In this document: positions 32,919 through 42,203 of the stretch, one piece after another
Layout of the letters: each line of letters starts with the position of its first letter
Position numbering within the stretch: position 1 is the first letter of the stretch
The notes under the pieces: model-generated
The model's database searches: none
Told to the model about the DNA's origin: nothing
What the model saw: only the letters and a program-made list of their open reading frames with translations
Assembly (NCBI GenBank): GCA_019638355.1
Contig: JAHBTY010000001.1
Coordinates: 248,001-312,000 of the forward strand
From: Cyclobacteriaceae bacterium
GTDB lineage: Bacteria > Bacteroidota > Bacteroidia > Cytophagales > Cyclobacteriaceae
Length of the DNA: 64,000 bases
Direction of reading: 5' to 3'
Made by a program: the position numbers and the translations under genes

Positions 32919-34049
32919 ATGAACATCATCAAGGCAATACCAAGTATGGTGCTGTGCATGCTGATATGGGGTTGTAAAAACGCTACCCCTGTTGAAAATT
33001 CTGTTGTAGAATTTCCGGTTACGCGCATCATCAGCAAGGATACAATAATTTACAACGAATACGTAAGTGATATTCAGGCCTATCGGAATGTAGAAATACG
33101 GGCCCGCCTGCAAGGCTACTTAGAGCAAATACACGTAGATGAAGGTGCCCTGGTAAAGAAGGGCCAACTGTTGTTTACTATTAACCCTGAAGAGTACCGG
33201 GCAGCATTAAACCAGGCTAATGCTGCACTTAATAGTGCTGAAGCCGAAGCCGCAGCATTGGCGCTTGAAGTTGAGCGGGTAAAAATTCTGGTTGACAAAA
33301 ACGTTGTTTCCGAAACTGAATTGAAGCTGGCTAAAGCCAAGCACGATGCCGCCAAAGCACGCATTGAGGAAGGGCGATCGGCTTACTCCAATGCTTCCAT
33401 CAGACTTTCACACACCGTAGTTCGATCGCCCTTTGATGGAGTAATTGATAGGATACCATTTAAAATTGGAAGCCTGATTGATGAAGGAAGTTTGCTTACT
33501 ACGGTTAGCGATACACACGATGTGTTTGCATATTTCAAAGTTTCGGAGCAGGAGTATCTGAAACTTAAACAATCCAAAACCAATCTGAATAACGAAGAGG
33601 TAGAACTGGTGCTGGCTGATGGAACGTTTCATAAATACAAAGGAAAAGTTGAAACCATGGAAGGTGAGTTTGATGCCACCACCGGTACAATAGCCATACG
33701 TGCTAAGTTTCCTAATCCACAAACCTTGCTAAAACATGGATCAAGCGGTAAGGTGCGCATGGGTACAGAAATAAAAAATGCAATTCTGGTTCCTCAAAAA
33801 TCAACCATCGAAATTCAGGATCGCACTTTTGTTTATTTGTTGGGAGCCGATAAAAAGGTAGCGCTTAAAAGTTTTACGCCCCGCATGCGCTTCTCGCACT
33901 TTTATATAGTTGCAAACGGGTTAAAACCAGGAGACGAAATTATATACGAAGGTATTCAAAATGTGCGCGAAGGCTTAACCATTAAGCCTATACAGGTACG
34001 CCTCGATAGTGTGGTTGCATCAATCGCAACAGAAACCAACACAAACTGA
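32919..34049 (+). CDS. RND efflux periplasmic adaptor (AcrA/MexE type)
   Basis: 376-aa membrane-fusion lipoprotein with lipobox-like MLIWGC near residue 19. A lipoyl half (EIRARLQGYLEQIHVDEGALVKKG) is followed by a coiled-coil hairpin rich in Ala, Glu and Lys (about 85-145). The second lipoyl half (THTVVRSPFDGVIDRI) and a beta-barrel domain follow (LVPQKSTIEIQDRTFVYLLG). It is the first clear component of a three-gene drug/solvent-type pump. The next gene starts 7 bp later. Confidence 0.92.
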   Translation: MNIIKAIPSMVLCMLIWGCKNATPVENSVVEFPVTRIISKDTIIYNEYVSDIQAYRNVEIRARLQGYLEQIHVDEGALVKKGQLLFTINPEEYRAALNQANAALNSAEAEAAALALEVERVKILVDKNVVSETELKLAKAKHDAAKARIEEGRSAYSNASIRLSHTVVRSPFDGVIDRIPFKIGSLIDEGSLLTTVSDTHDVFAYFKVSEQEYLKLKQSKTNLNNEEVELVLADGTFHKYKGKVETMEGEFDATTGTIAIRAKFPNPQTLLKHGSSGKVRMGTEIKNAILVPQKSTIEIQDRTFVYLLGADKKVALKSFTPRMRFSHFYIVANGLKPGDEIIYEGIQNVREGLTIKPIQVRLDSVVASIATETNTN

Positions 34050-34056
34050 TAGAATA

Positions 34057-37000
34057 ATGTTTAATATTTTTATTCATCGGCCGGTACTCTCGTTGGTAAT
34101 TTCAATTATCATAACCTTGCTGGGTTTACTGGCGCTTATTCAGTTGCCGGTTACACAATTTCCAGATATCGTTCCGCCCTCGGTTTCGGTTACAACAAGT
34201 TACACAGGTGCCAATGCCGAGGTTAGCGCTAAAGCAGTGGTAACCACATTAGAACGGGCCATTAATGGCGTGCCCGGCATGACGTACATGACCTCCGTTT
34301 CCGGAAATGATGGTACCAGTATTATTACCGTAAACTTTCGCGTTGGCGTAGATCCTGACATTGCTGCTGTTAACGTTCAAAACAGGGTATCTACCGTGCT
34401 GGATGAACTTCCGGAAGAAGTAATAAAGGCCGGTGTAGGTGTGGAAAAAGAAGTGAACAGCATGTTGCTTTACCTCAACATTCTGAGCGATGATCCGGAT
34501 GCGGATGAAAAATTCATTTACAATTTCGCTGATATTAATATTCTGCCTGAACTAAAACGCATTGATGGCGTAGGCTATGCTACCATTATGGGCGCGCGCG
34601 AATATTCAATGCGCGTTTGGCTTAAGCCGGATAAGATGGCCTTCTACGACATTTCTACCGATGAAGTGATCCAGGCTATTCGCAACCAAAATGTAGAAGC
34701 AGCCCCCGGTAAAACAGGCGAAAGTTCCGATCGCAATGCGCAAATGTTACAATATGTATTGCGCTATACCGGCAAGTTTAACGAACCCCATCAATATGAA
34801 AATATTGTATTGCGGGCTGATAAGGACGGATCGCTTCTGAAACTTAAAGATATAGCCGATGTGGAGTTTGGATCGCGCAACTACAGCGTGCTTTCTAAAG
34901 AAAACGGCAGACCTTCTGCAGCCATTATGCTAAAGCAACGGCCTGGCTCTAATGCAAAAGAAGTGATAGAAAATGTAAAAAAGCGAATGGCTGAGCTAAA
35001 GGTAATTGCATTTCCATCGGGCATGGGTTACACAATCGGGTACGATGTTTCGCGTTTCCTCGATGCCTCGATTGAAGAAGTGCTACGCACGCTAATCGAA
35101 GCCTTTATACTTGTTTCGCTGGTGGTATTTCTTTTTCTGCAAGACTTCCGATCCACGCTAATACCCGCACTGGCCGTGCCGGTATCACTGATTGGCACAT
35201 TTTTCTTTATGCAAATGCTGGGCTTCTCTATTAACCTGCTTACACTTTTTGCATTGGTACTGGCCATTGGTATTGTGGTGGACAATGCCATTGTAGTAGT
35301 AGAGGCCGTGCATGTAAAAATGGGCCTTGGCCTTTCACCCATACAAGCTACACTCGCTGCTATGAAAGAAATAAGTGGTGCCATTATTGGTATTACATTA
35401 GTTATGTCGGCCGTGTTTATACCAGTTGCGTTTATGAGTGGCCCGGTTGGAATATTTTACAGGCAGTTTTCGCTCACGTTAGCAATCTCCATCGTAATAT
35501 CCGGTATCAATGCTGTTTCCCTTACTCCGGCTTTATGTGCTATCATGTTGAAAGACACACATCATGCCCATAAAAAGAACACGCGCCTGCAACGCTTCTT
35601 CAACAGCTTTAACGCCTGGTACGAATCTGTTTCTGAACAATACCAGTTTTTTATAAGCAAAACAGCCGCACGAAGAACAGTAACTATTGGTTTGTTTGTT
35701 GCCTTTATTGTAGCCACGTGGGGAATGGGGAGTATCCTGCCATCCGGATTTATTCCCTCTGAAGATCAGGGTATGATTTATGCCAATATCACCACGCCTG
35801 CAGGGGCAACCGTAGAACGCACCGAAGCTGTAATGGATAAAATACAACAGGCTACCAAAGATATGACTAGTGTAGAGTCTGTTTCCACGCTTTCGGGTTA
35901 TAGTCTTATTTCAGAAGGTGCCGGTGCCTCGTATGGCATGGGAATGATTAACCTGAAGCCCTGGAGCGAGCGCGATCAATCAGTAGATGAATTGGTGAAA
36001 GTACTGGAAGAAAAAACCAGCCATATTAAGGATGCTTCCATTCAGTTTTTTCCGCCACCCACAGTGCCAGGATTTGGAAACGCCAGCGGTTTTGAAGTAC
36101 GCCTGCTGGATAGAACCGGTAGTGGTAACCTGAATAATACCGCTACCGTGGCGAACAACTTTATTGATGCACTTAAGCAACGGCCCGAAATAGCAGATGC
36201 ATTCACCAACTTTAACGCCACTTTTCCGCAGTATCTTATTCACATCGATCAAGATATAGCTGCCCAAAAAGGTGTAACAATCGACAATGCAATGAACAAC
36301 CTGCAGGTACTTATTGGAAGCTATTATACATCTAACTTTCTGCGCTTTGGGCAGATGTATAAAGTAATGGTGCAGGCTGATCCTTCCTATCGCACTTCGC
36401 CAGAAGATATATTAAAAATGCTCGTGAAAAACAATAAAGGAGAAATGGTACCCTACTCTGCCTTTACAAAATTAGAACGCGTATATGGCCCCGAACAACT
36501 AACGCGATATAATATGTTTACTGCGGCTATGATTAATGGCGATGCAGCTACAGGGTACAGCAGTGGCGATGCCGTGAAGGCAATTGAAGAAGTTTCCAAA
36601 ACCCTGCCACAGGGCTATGCTATTGAATGGTCGGGCATGACACGCGAAGAAGTACTGGCAGGTAATCAGGCTATCTATATATTTATTATCTGCCTTGTAT
36701 TTGTGTATCTGCTATTGGCTGCGCAATACGAAAGTTTTTTATTACCGCTTCCGGTTATTCTTTCCTTACCAGCTGGGGTGTTTGGTTCATTCTTGTTCTT
36801 GTACCTCTTCGGACTTCAGAATAATATTTATGCGCAGGTAGCTTTGGTTATGCTTATTGGGTTGCTGGGTAAAAATGCCATACTGATTGTTGAAGTAGCT
36901 CATAACCATGAAAAAGAAGAAGGCCGAACGTTTGTAGATGCCGCCCTGGAAGGTGCACGCTCCCGGTTGCGCCCTATTCTTATGACCTCGTTCGCATTTA

Positions 37001-37203
37001 TAGCTGGGTTAATTCCCTTGTGCATTGCGTCCGGTGCCGGTGCTATGGGTAATCGTTCAATTGGTACAGCCGCGGCCGGGGGCATGCTCATCGGAACCAT
37101 TTTTGGGCTTCTGGTAATACCCGGGTTATACGTGCTATTCAGCAGCATGGCTCAAAAACAAAAAGCTGAAAAGGTTATCAGAATTACAGAACACCTTAAC
37201 TGA
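34057..37203 (+). CDS. RND multidrug efflux permease (HAE1, AcrB-like)
   Basis: 1048-aa proton antiporter, normal AcrB length. The start was set at the ATG at 34057 (MFNIFIHRPVLSLV); the longer frame overlaps the adaptor gene. TM4 has AIGIVVDNAIVVVE with the proton-relay acidic residue, the HAE1 pattern rather than the metal pattern seen in the other pump of this window. AcrB-like signatures include QLPVTQFPDIVPPSV, the drug-loop region and LIGLLGKNAILIVE. Substrates are probably hydrophobic drugs or solvents. Confidence 0.95.
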   Translation: MFNIFIHRPVLSLVISIIITLLGLLALIQLPVTQFPDIVPPSVSVTTSYTGANAEVSAKAVVTTLERAINGVPGMTYMTSVSGNDGTSIITVNFRVGVDPDIAAVNVQNRVSTVLDELPEEVIKAGVGVEKEVNSMLLYLNILSDDPDADEKFIYNFADINILPELKRIDGVGYATIMGAREYSMRVWLKPDKMAFYDISTDEVIQAIRNQNVEAAPGKTGESSDRNAQMLQYVLRYTGKFNEPHQYENIVLRADKDGSLLKLKDIADVEFGSRNYSVLSKENGRPSAAIMLKQRPGSNAKEVIENVKKRMAELKVIAFPSGMGYTIGYDVSRFLDASIEEVLRTLIEAFILVSLVVFLFLQDFRSTLIPALAVPVSLIGTFFFMQMLGFSINLLTLFALVLAIGIVVDNAIVVVEAVHVKMGLGLSPIQATLAAMKEISGAIIGITLVMSAVFIPVAFMSGPVGIFYRQFSLTLAISIVISGINAVSLTPALCAIMLKDTHHAHKKNTRLQRFFNSFNAWYESVSEQYQFFISKTAARRTVTIGLFVAFIVATWGMGSILPSGFIPSEDQGMIYANITTPAGATVERTEAVMDKIQQATKDMTSVESVSTLSGYSLISEGAGASYGMGMINLKPWSERDQSVDELVKVLEEKTSHIKDASIQFFPPPTVPGFGNASGFEVRLLDRTGSGNLNNTATVANNFIDALKQRPEIADAFTNFNATFPQYLIHIDQDIAAQKGVTIDNAMNNLQVLIGSYYTSNFLRFGQMYKVMVQADPSYRTSPEDILKMLVKNNKGEMVPYSAFTKLERVYGPEQLTRYNMFTAAMINGDAATGYSSGDAVKAIEEVSKTLPQGYAIEWSGMTREEVLAGNQAIYIFIICLVFVYLLLAAQYESFLLPLPVILSLPAGVFGSFLFLYLFGLQNNIYAQVALVMLIGLLGKNAILIVEVAHNHEKEEGRTFVDAALEGARSRLRPILMTSFAFIAGLIPLCIASGAGAMGNRSIGTAAAGGMLIGTIFGLLVIPGLYVLFSSMAQKQKAEKVIRITEHLN

Positions 37204-37207
37204 CAGT

Positions 37208-38641
37208 ATGAAATTTGTTCAAAAACTTATTCTACTTTTTTTAGTTGGCTTAAACCTGTACGGATGCAAAACCGCATCTATACTTTCTGAACCCGATCTG
37301 CAGATACCCAACCAATTCATTAGTACAACCGACAGCACGAAATACAGCGGCTCCATTCCCTGGAAAGACTTTTTTACAGATACACATCTGCAAGCACTGC
37401 TTGATGAAGCACTGGTTAACAACCCTGATCAGAAAATGGCCATTCAACGCGTAGAGGCTGTGCGGGCCAACGTGCGGCTGGCTAAAGGTAGCTTGTTACC
37501 AAGCCTGGGAGTTTCAATAGCAGCCGGTAAACAACGTTTTGGCGAATACACCATGGACGGAGTTGGAAATTTTGATACAAACTTTTCACCGAACATCAGC
37601 GAAGACCAGCGCATGCCACAAAACCTGCCGGACTACTTCACTTCGCTACAAAGCACTTGGGAAATTGACTTGTGGGGAAAATTACGTAATCAGAAACGAG
37701 CTACTGTAGCCAGGTTGTTGGCAACAGATGCCGGCCGCAAGCTAATTACCACAACCCTGGTGGCAGCCGTTGCTGAAACTTATTATGAGTTGCTGGCACT
37801 TGATAATGAATTGCTGATAATTGAAAAAAACATTCAACTACAGGAGCGGGCCTTGCAGATTGTGAGCGCACAAAAAGAAGCGGGCCGTGCAACAGAGCTG
37901 GCTGTAAAACAATTTAGTGCACAGCTTATTAACACCCGTAACTTAGAAGTTGATATCCGGCAACGTATTTTCTCTACCCAGGCTACTCTCAACTTTTTAG
38001 TAGGGCGATTTAACCAACCCATTCAACGCAGTACACCTATTTTAATGCAGCCATTGCCACAACAATTAAACAGTGGTGTGCCTGCACAAATGTTAAGGCG
38101 CAGACCTGATATTTTGCAGGCGGAGTTACAGATGCAAGCTTCCCGTTTTAATGTAAATGCCGCACGGGCTGCCTTTCTTCCTTCGCTTAATATTACTGCC
38201 TCCTGGGGATTGCAATCTTTCAATTTAAGCAAGTGGTTAGATCCTGCTTCTTTAACTTACACCGTATTGGGTGGTGTTACCGCACCGATATTTTATCGCA
38301 ACCAATTAAAGGCCGACCTTAAACGCGCCAATGCAGAACAACGCGAAGCGCTATATGCTTACCAGAAATCTGTTTTGCAAGGCTACCAGGAAGTAATTAC
38401 GGGGCTTAATCAGATTAATGCACTGCAAACGGCAGCGCAATTAAAGCAGCAAGAAGTAACGGTATTAAATGAGGGCGTAGCGGCATCAAACGATTTGTAT
38501 GTGGCCGGAATGGCCTCGTATCTGGAAGTGATAACAGCGCAAAAGAGCGTATTGGAAGCAGAGTTACAATTAACCGCAACACGCAAGGCACAGTTTTTTA
38601 CTATGATTGATTTATACCGGGCGTTGGGTGGCGGTTGGTAA
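37208..38641 (+). CDS. NodT/OprM-family outer-membrane efflux lipoprotein
   Basis: 477-aa TolC-type duct with lipobox LNLYGC near residue 20, the lipoprotein form of the NodT family. Two helical repeats are visible (ALVNNPDQKMAIQRVEAVRANVR and MLRRRPDILQAELQMQASRFNVNAARAAFLPSL, residues about 61-83 and 296-328). The segment STWEIDLWGKLRN is a family signature. It is the third gene of the pump operon, 4 bp after the permease. It is convergent with nadC, with only 7 bp between the stops. Confidence 0.93.
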   Translation: MKFVQKLILLFLVGLNLYGCKTASILSEPDLQIPNQFISTTDSTKYSGSIPWKDFFTDTHLQALLDEALVNNPDQKMAIQRVEAVRANVRLAKGSLLPSLGVSIAAGKQRFGEYTMDGVGNFDTNFSPNISEDQRMPQNLPDYFTSLQSTWEIDLWGKLRNQKRATVARLLATDAGRKLITTTLVAAVAETYYELLALDNELLIIEKNIQLQERALQIVSAQKEAGRATELAVKQFSAQLINTRNLEVDIRQRIFSTQATLNFLVGRFNQPIQRSTPILMQPLPQQLNSGVPAQMLRRRPDILQAELQMQASRFNVNAARAAFLPSLNITASWGLQSFNLSKWLDPASLTYTVLGGVTAPIFYRNQLKADLKRANAEQREALYAYQKSVLQGYQEVITGLNQINALQTAAQLKQQEVTVLNEGVAASNDLYVAGMASYLEVITAQKSVLEAELQLTATRKAQFFTMIDLYRALGGGW

Positions 38642-38648
38642 CAGTTTA

Positions 38649-39509
38649 TTATTTTAAAACCTTCAAACTCAAATCCAAACTCTTAACCGAATGTGTTAAG
38701 GCGCCAACAGAAATATAATCCACTCCGCATTCAGCCACAGCGCGTAAGGTAGATTCGGTAATGCCACCACTGGCTTCGGTCTTGTATCGGCCACCAATCA
38801 ATTTAACAGCTTGCCGCATTTGGTCGGTGCTCATGTTATCCAACATAATAACATCTATTCCACCTACCTGCAACACTTCTTCTACTTCGGCCAACGTGCG
38901 CGTCTCCACTTCAACCTTCAACGATTTGTTGGTACGCTTGAGATATGATTTAACCTGTTCAATAGCTGCACGCACTCCACCGGCCATATCGATGTGGTTG
39001 TCTTTTAACATCACCATATCGTATAACGCAAACCGGTGATTCAACCCACCACCAATAGCCACGGCCCACTTTTCCATCAGCCTGAAGTTAGGTGTGGTTT
39101 TACGGGTGTCCATCAATCTTGCAGAAGTGCCTTCAATTTGTTTACACAACTTGTTGGTATAGGTGGCAATCCCACTCATACGTTGCATGCAGTTAAGCAC
39201 CAAACGTTCGGCCATTAAAATAGATTGCGCTTTACCTTCTACCGAAAAAGCAATGTCACCTTTTTCAATACCATCGCCATCATTCTTATTAACAAATACT
39301 TTCAGAGAATTATCTAAAACCACAAAGATTTTTTGAGCCATAGCAACACCTGCCAAAATGCCCATATCCTTCACCAATAAATTAGCCTTGCAGATTTTTG
39401 TTGCCGGCACGGCACCTAATGTGGAGTGATCGCCCGCTCCTATATCTTCGGCTAATGCAAGCCGAATAAATTGTTCAATAGCTTGTTCAGTAAGATAGGC
39501 CGGCCGCAT
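38649..39509 (-). CDS. nadC: Nicotinate-nucleotide pyrophosphorylase (QPRTase)
   Basis: 286-aa enzyme converting quinolinate and PRPP to nicotinate mononucleotide in NAD synthesis. Signatures: LAEDIGAGDHST at the N-terminus, LNCMQRMSGIAT, DTRKTTPNFRLMEKWAV with the substrate-binding Arg and Lys, GGGLNHRFALYDMVMLKDNH, and the PRPP/phosphate region EASGGIT. The start codon overlaps the stop of the upstream DUF4783 gene (TAATG), so the two are coupled. nadA and nadB are not in the window. Confidence 0.96.
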   Translation of the reverse strand: MRPAYLTEQAIEQFIRLALAEDIGAGDHSTLGAVPATKICKANLLVKDMGILAGVAMAQKIFVVLDNSLKVFVNKNDGDGIEKGDIAFSVEGKAQSILMAERLVLNCMQRMSGIATYTNKLCKQIEGTSARLMDTRKTTPNFRLMEKWAVAIGGGLNHRFALYDMVMLKDNHIDMAGGVRAAIEQVKSYLKRTNKSLKVEVETRTLAEVEEVLQVGGIDVIMLDNMSTDQMRQAVKLIGGRYKTEASGGITESTLRAVAECGVDYISVGALTHSVKSLDLSLKVLK

Positions 39510-39901
39510 TATTCTTTCACAAAACTGATTTCGTGAATTAAATGCGTGGTACCCGATTGCTTTACCCGAATGAGTACAGTAAGCTGATTGGCGTTACTCT
39601 TATAGGTGCCAATAGCATATTGCAATCCACTTTTAGAAGAACCTGTGTGCGAGATGCTGAAATCCGTTACCGGATATTTCTTAAAGAAATCGCGCAGTAC
39701 AAACTCAGCCTGCGCTTTGCTGTATGTATTAATGTCGCCCTCTACATTTATTTCCACCGATTGGTTAACATATTTTACTAACTCTTTAGCGCTACCGGCT
39801 TTTAGGGCATCGCGCATGGGCGCAAAAATATCGCCCTGCGCTTTAAGGGTAAGCGTGGCAAGTAGTAAAACAATTGTATAAACCCACTTTTTTGTGTTCA
39901 T
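39509..39901 (-). CDS. DUF4783 exported protein
   Basis: 130 aa with a signal peptide (MNTKKWVYTIVLLLATLTLKAQ). The mature part has an NTF2-like alpha+beta pattern: IFAPMRDALKAGSAKELVKYV, YSKAQAEFVLRDFF, FSISHTGSSKSGLQYAIGTY. This matches DUF4783, a Bacteroidota family that I recall being associated with nadC. The role is unknown. It has a good -7 element and a 17-bp palindrome upstream. Confidence 0.85.
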   Translation of the reverse strand: MNTKKWVYTIVLLLATLTLKAQGDIFAPMRDALKAGSAKELVKYVNQSVEINVEGDINTYSKAQAEFVLRDFFKKYPVTDFSISHTGSSKSGLQYAIGTYKSNANQLTVLIRVKQSGTTHLIHEISFVKE

Positions 39902-39918
39902 AGCGCTCAGGTTCGTTC

Positions 39919-39926
39919 CAAAATTA
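39919..39926 (-). promoter_or_regulatory. -7 element TAATTTTG for the DUF4783-nadC unit
   Basis: Exact TAnnTTTG match on the minus strand, 17 bp before the ATG at 39901. No clear -33 element was seen. The palindrome at 39953-39969 lies where the upstream polymerase contact is expected. Confidence 0.45.
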
Positions 39927-39952
39927 TGCCATTAATACGGTATCGAAAAATA

Positions 39953-39969
39953 TGTAATAGGCTATTACA
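39953..39969. promoter_or_regulatory. 17-bp palindrome in the nadC/gpmI divergent region
   Basis: TGTAATAG-G-CTATTACA, perfect 8-1-8 symmetry, about 27 bp upstream of the -7 element of the DUF4783-nadC unit. It is probably an operator; the regulator is unknown. Confidence 0.45.
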
Positions 39970-40000
39970 AGCCTAACAAATGTTTTTGATGTTCTGTGTG

Positions 40001-40014
40001 TTATAACGTTATAA
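40001..40014. promoter_or_regulatory. 14-bp palindrome upstream of gpmI
   Basis: TTATAACGTTATAA, perfectly symmetric, 30 bp upstream of the gpmI -7 element. Operator-like position. Confidence 0.4.
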
Positions 40015-40043
40015 AATCAGGGTAAATGAAGGCGCTGACCTCG

Positions 40044-40051
40044 TATATTTG
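40044..40051 (+). promoter_or_regulatory. -7 element TATATTTG of gpmI
   Basis: Exact TAnnTTTG match 27 bp before the gpmI ATG. No TTTG at the -33 distance. Confidence 0.45.
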
Positions 40052-40078
40052 GCCTCGCAAAAAAATTAATTGCCTCTT

Positions 40079-41602
40079 ATGAACAAGAAAGTATTGCTGA
40101 TGATTCTGGATGGTTGGGGAATAGCTAAAAATACGAAGGTATCAGCTATTGATAATGCGAAAACTCCATACATCAATTCGCTTTATAAAAAATACCCCCA
40201 CAGCACGCTGGAAGCTTCCGGTCTGGCAGTTGGTTTGCCGGCCGGCCAAATGGGTAACTCTGAAGTTGGCCACATGAATATTGGGGCGGGGCGTGTAGTG
40301 TATCAGGATCTTGTACGGGTTAATAAGGCTGTGGAAGAAAAAGAACTTGATACAAACCCGGTGTTGGTAGAGGCAATCAACTATACCAAAAAGAACAACA
40401 AAGCTTTTCATCTAATCGGTTTGGTATCGGATGGTGGGGTGCATTCGCATCTTGAACATCTGAAAGGAATAACCACAATCCTCAACAACAATGGGTTAAA
40501 GAATGTGTTCATTCATGCTTTTACGGATGGCCGTGATACCGATCCGAAAGGCGGACTGAATTACCTGACAGATTTGAATAATCATCTTACTAATACCACT
40601 GGTAAAATTGCCAGTGTTGTGGGTCGCTATTATGCGATGGACCGCGACAAACGTTGGGAGCGGGTTAAGCTTGCGTACGATCTGATGGTGCATGGTACGG
40701 GTGAGGCAACAACCGATGTTTTGAAAGCTGTTTCAAAATCGTATGATGCTAACGTAACCGATGAATTTATAAAACCCATTGTTGTGGTTGATGCAAATCA
40801 AAAACCATTGGCGACAATTCAGGAGGGTGATGTGGTGTTGTGTTTTAACTTCCGCACCGATCGCGGCCGCGAAATTACGATGGCTCTTACACAGCAGGAC
40901 TTTCACGAGCAGAACATGTACAAGCTTAATCTGCATTACATCACGCTCACCAACTATGACGAATCGTTTAAGGGCGTGAAGGTGATTTTCGATAAAGACA
41001 ATCTGGAAAATACGCTGGGCGAGATTATAGCCAAAGCCGGAAAGAAACAAATTCGCATTGCTGAAACTGAAAAGTATCCGCACGTTACCTTCTTCTTTTC
41101 AGGTGGCCGCGAAGAAGCCTTTCTAGGCGAATCGCGCATTTTATGCCCTTCACCAAAAGTGGCTACGTACGATTTACAACCCGAAATGAGTGCCCACGAC
41201 ATCAAAAACAAAATCATTCCAGAGTTGAATAATAAATCAGCAGACTTTATTTGTCTCAACTTTGCCAACCCTGATATGGTGGGCCACACGGGTGTGTTTG
41301 AAGCGGCTGTTAAAGCCTGCGAAACAGTTGACCAATGTAATGAAGCGGTAACGGAAGCCGCGCGCAAAATCGGATACACGGTAATCATAATTGCTGACCA
41401 CGGTAATGCCGATATGATGATAAATGAAGATGGTACACCCAATACCGCACACACTACTAACCTTGTTCCGGTCATTCTGGTAGATGATACCTACAAGGGA
41501 AAATTAAAGTCGGGCAAGTTGGGCGATCTGGCACCTACAATTCTTACACTGATGGGCATACCCGTGCCAAAAGAAATGAGTGGTAACGTGTTGATTGATT
41601 AA
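40079..41602 (+). CDS. gpmI: 2,3-bisphosphoglycerate-independent phosphoglycerate mutase
   Basis: 507-aa glycolytic enzyme interconverting 3- and 2-phosphoglycerate, dependent on Mn. It has the alkaline-phosphatase-fold metal motif LMILDGWG, the phospho-Ser site MGNSEVGHMNIGAGR, DGRDTDP, FNFRTDRGRE and the second metal cluster IIADHGNADMM. The start was set at the ATG at 40079; an in-frame TTG at 40070 is less likely. It has its own promoter. The next gene starts 4 bp after its stop, so a short operon is likely. Confidence 0.97.
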   Translation: MNKKVLLMILDGWGIAKNTKVSAIDNAKTPYINSLYKKYPHSTLEASGLAVGLPAGQMGNSEVGHMNIGAGRVVYQDLVRVNKAVEEKELDTNPVLVEAINYTKKNNKAFHLIGLVSDGGVHSHLEHLKGITTILNNNGLKNVFIHAFTDGRDTDPKGGLNYLTDLNNHLTNTTGKIASVVGRYYAMDRDKRWERVKLAYDLMVHGTGEATTDVLKAVSKSYDANVTDEFIKPIVVVDANQKPLATIQEGDVVLCFNFRTDRGREITMALTQQDFHEQNMYKLNLHYITLTNYDESFKGVKVIFDKDNLENTLGEIIAKAGKKQIRIAETEKYPHVTFFFSGGREEAFLGESRILCPSPKVATYDLQPEMSAHDIKNKIIPELNNKSADFICLNFANPDMVGHTGVFEAAVKACETVDQCNEAVTEAARKIGYTVIIIADHGNADMMINEDGTPNTAHTTNLVPVILVDDTYKGKLKSGKLGDLAPTILTLMGIPVPKEMSGNVLID

Positions 41603-41606
41603 GTAG

Positions 41607-42197
41607 ATGAAGCAAACTTTTTTTCTCGGTCTTGTTGCGTTGATAGTAAGTTGTAAACAATCAGAATCGGTTTACGACAAACCCTATTTTGATTTTGACA
41701 GCCTGATAAACAAACAACATGCGGCATTGCTGCAGGCAAAAGTTACGCTTACCAAAACCGTTACGCTTGGTGCAGCCAAAGAAGAGCTAAGTTTTGAAGC
41801 TGATTCTATTGTGCTCCATAAAGAGTTGGATGTTTTTCGGCAATTGGACATAATCAACAAACCGGGCTTTAAGAACGAATACAAAATTTCGGATGGCGAA
41901 AAAGATACCCGCAGTAACCTTACTATGCGCAGGTATGAAGCCTTGAGGCCATCTTATCCGGTGCCTTATGTAACATTTTATTATCAACAGGATTTTAACC
42001 GGCTTTATAAAATCGAATCGGTTTATAAAGAAGATAATGCCCTTTACAGAACTGAGCGCAACCTGCTGCTGGAGTTCGATGATGCTTCGGGTAAACCGCT
42101 TTTGGTTCGTTATAAGTTAAGCGGAGTACAAAAAATGATTTTAAGTGATAGCATAACCTTTTCGGTAGATGGAAGTTTTGTGCCCGGAATTTTTTAA
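41607..42197 (+). CDS. Hypothetical lipoprotein in the gpmI operon
   Basis: 196 aa with a lipoprotein signal (MKQTFFLGLVALIVSC). The mature protein is alpha+beta, with VTLTKTVTLGAAKEEL, a Tyr-rich strand (SYPVPYVTFYYQQDF) and LLLEFDDASGKPLLVRYKLSG. No named family is recognised. It is packed between gpmI (4 bp) and the ABC exporter (6 bp), so it is co-transcribed. The beta-strands could form a small ligand-binding or envelope-assembly domain. Confidence 0.75.
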   Translation: MKQTFFLGLVALIVSCKQSESVYDKPYFDFDSLINKQHAALLQAKVTLTKTVTLGAAKEELSFEADSIVLHKELDVFRQLDIINKPGFKNEYKISDGEKDTRSNLTMRRYEALRPSYPVPYVTFYYQQDFNRLYKIESVYKEDNALYRTERNLLLEFDDASGKPLLVRYKLSGVQKMILSDSITFSVDGSFVPGIF

Positions 42198-42203
42198 ACA
42201 TTT

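Noticed and set aside
40954-41475. 173-codon minus-strand frame inside gpmI
   Set aside because: Antisense shadow of the C-terminal metal-binding region of gpmI.
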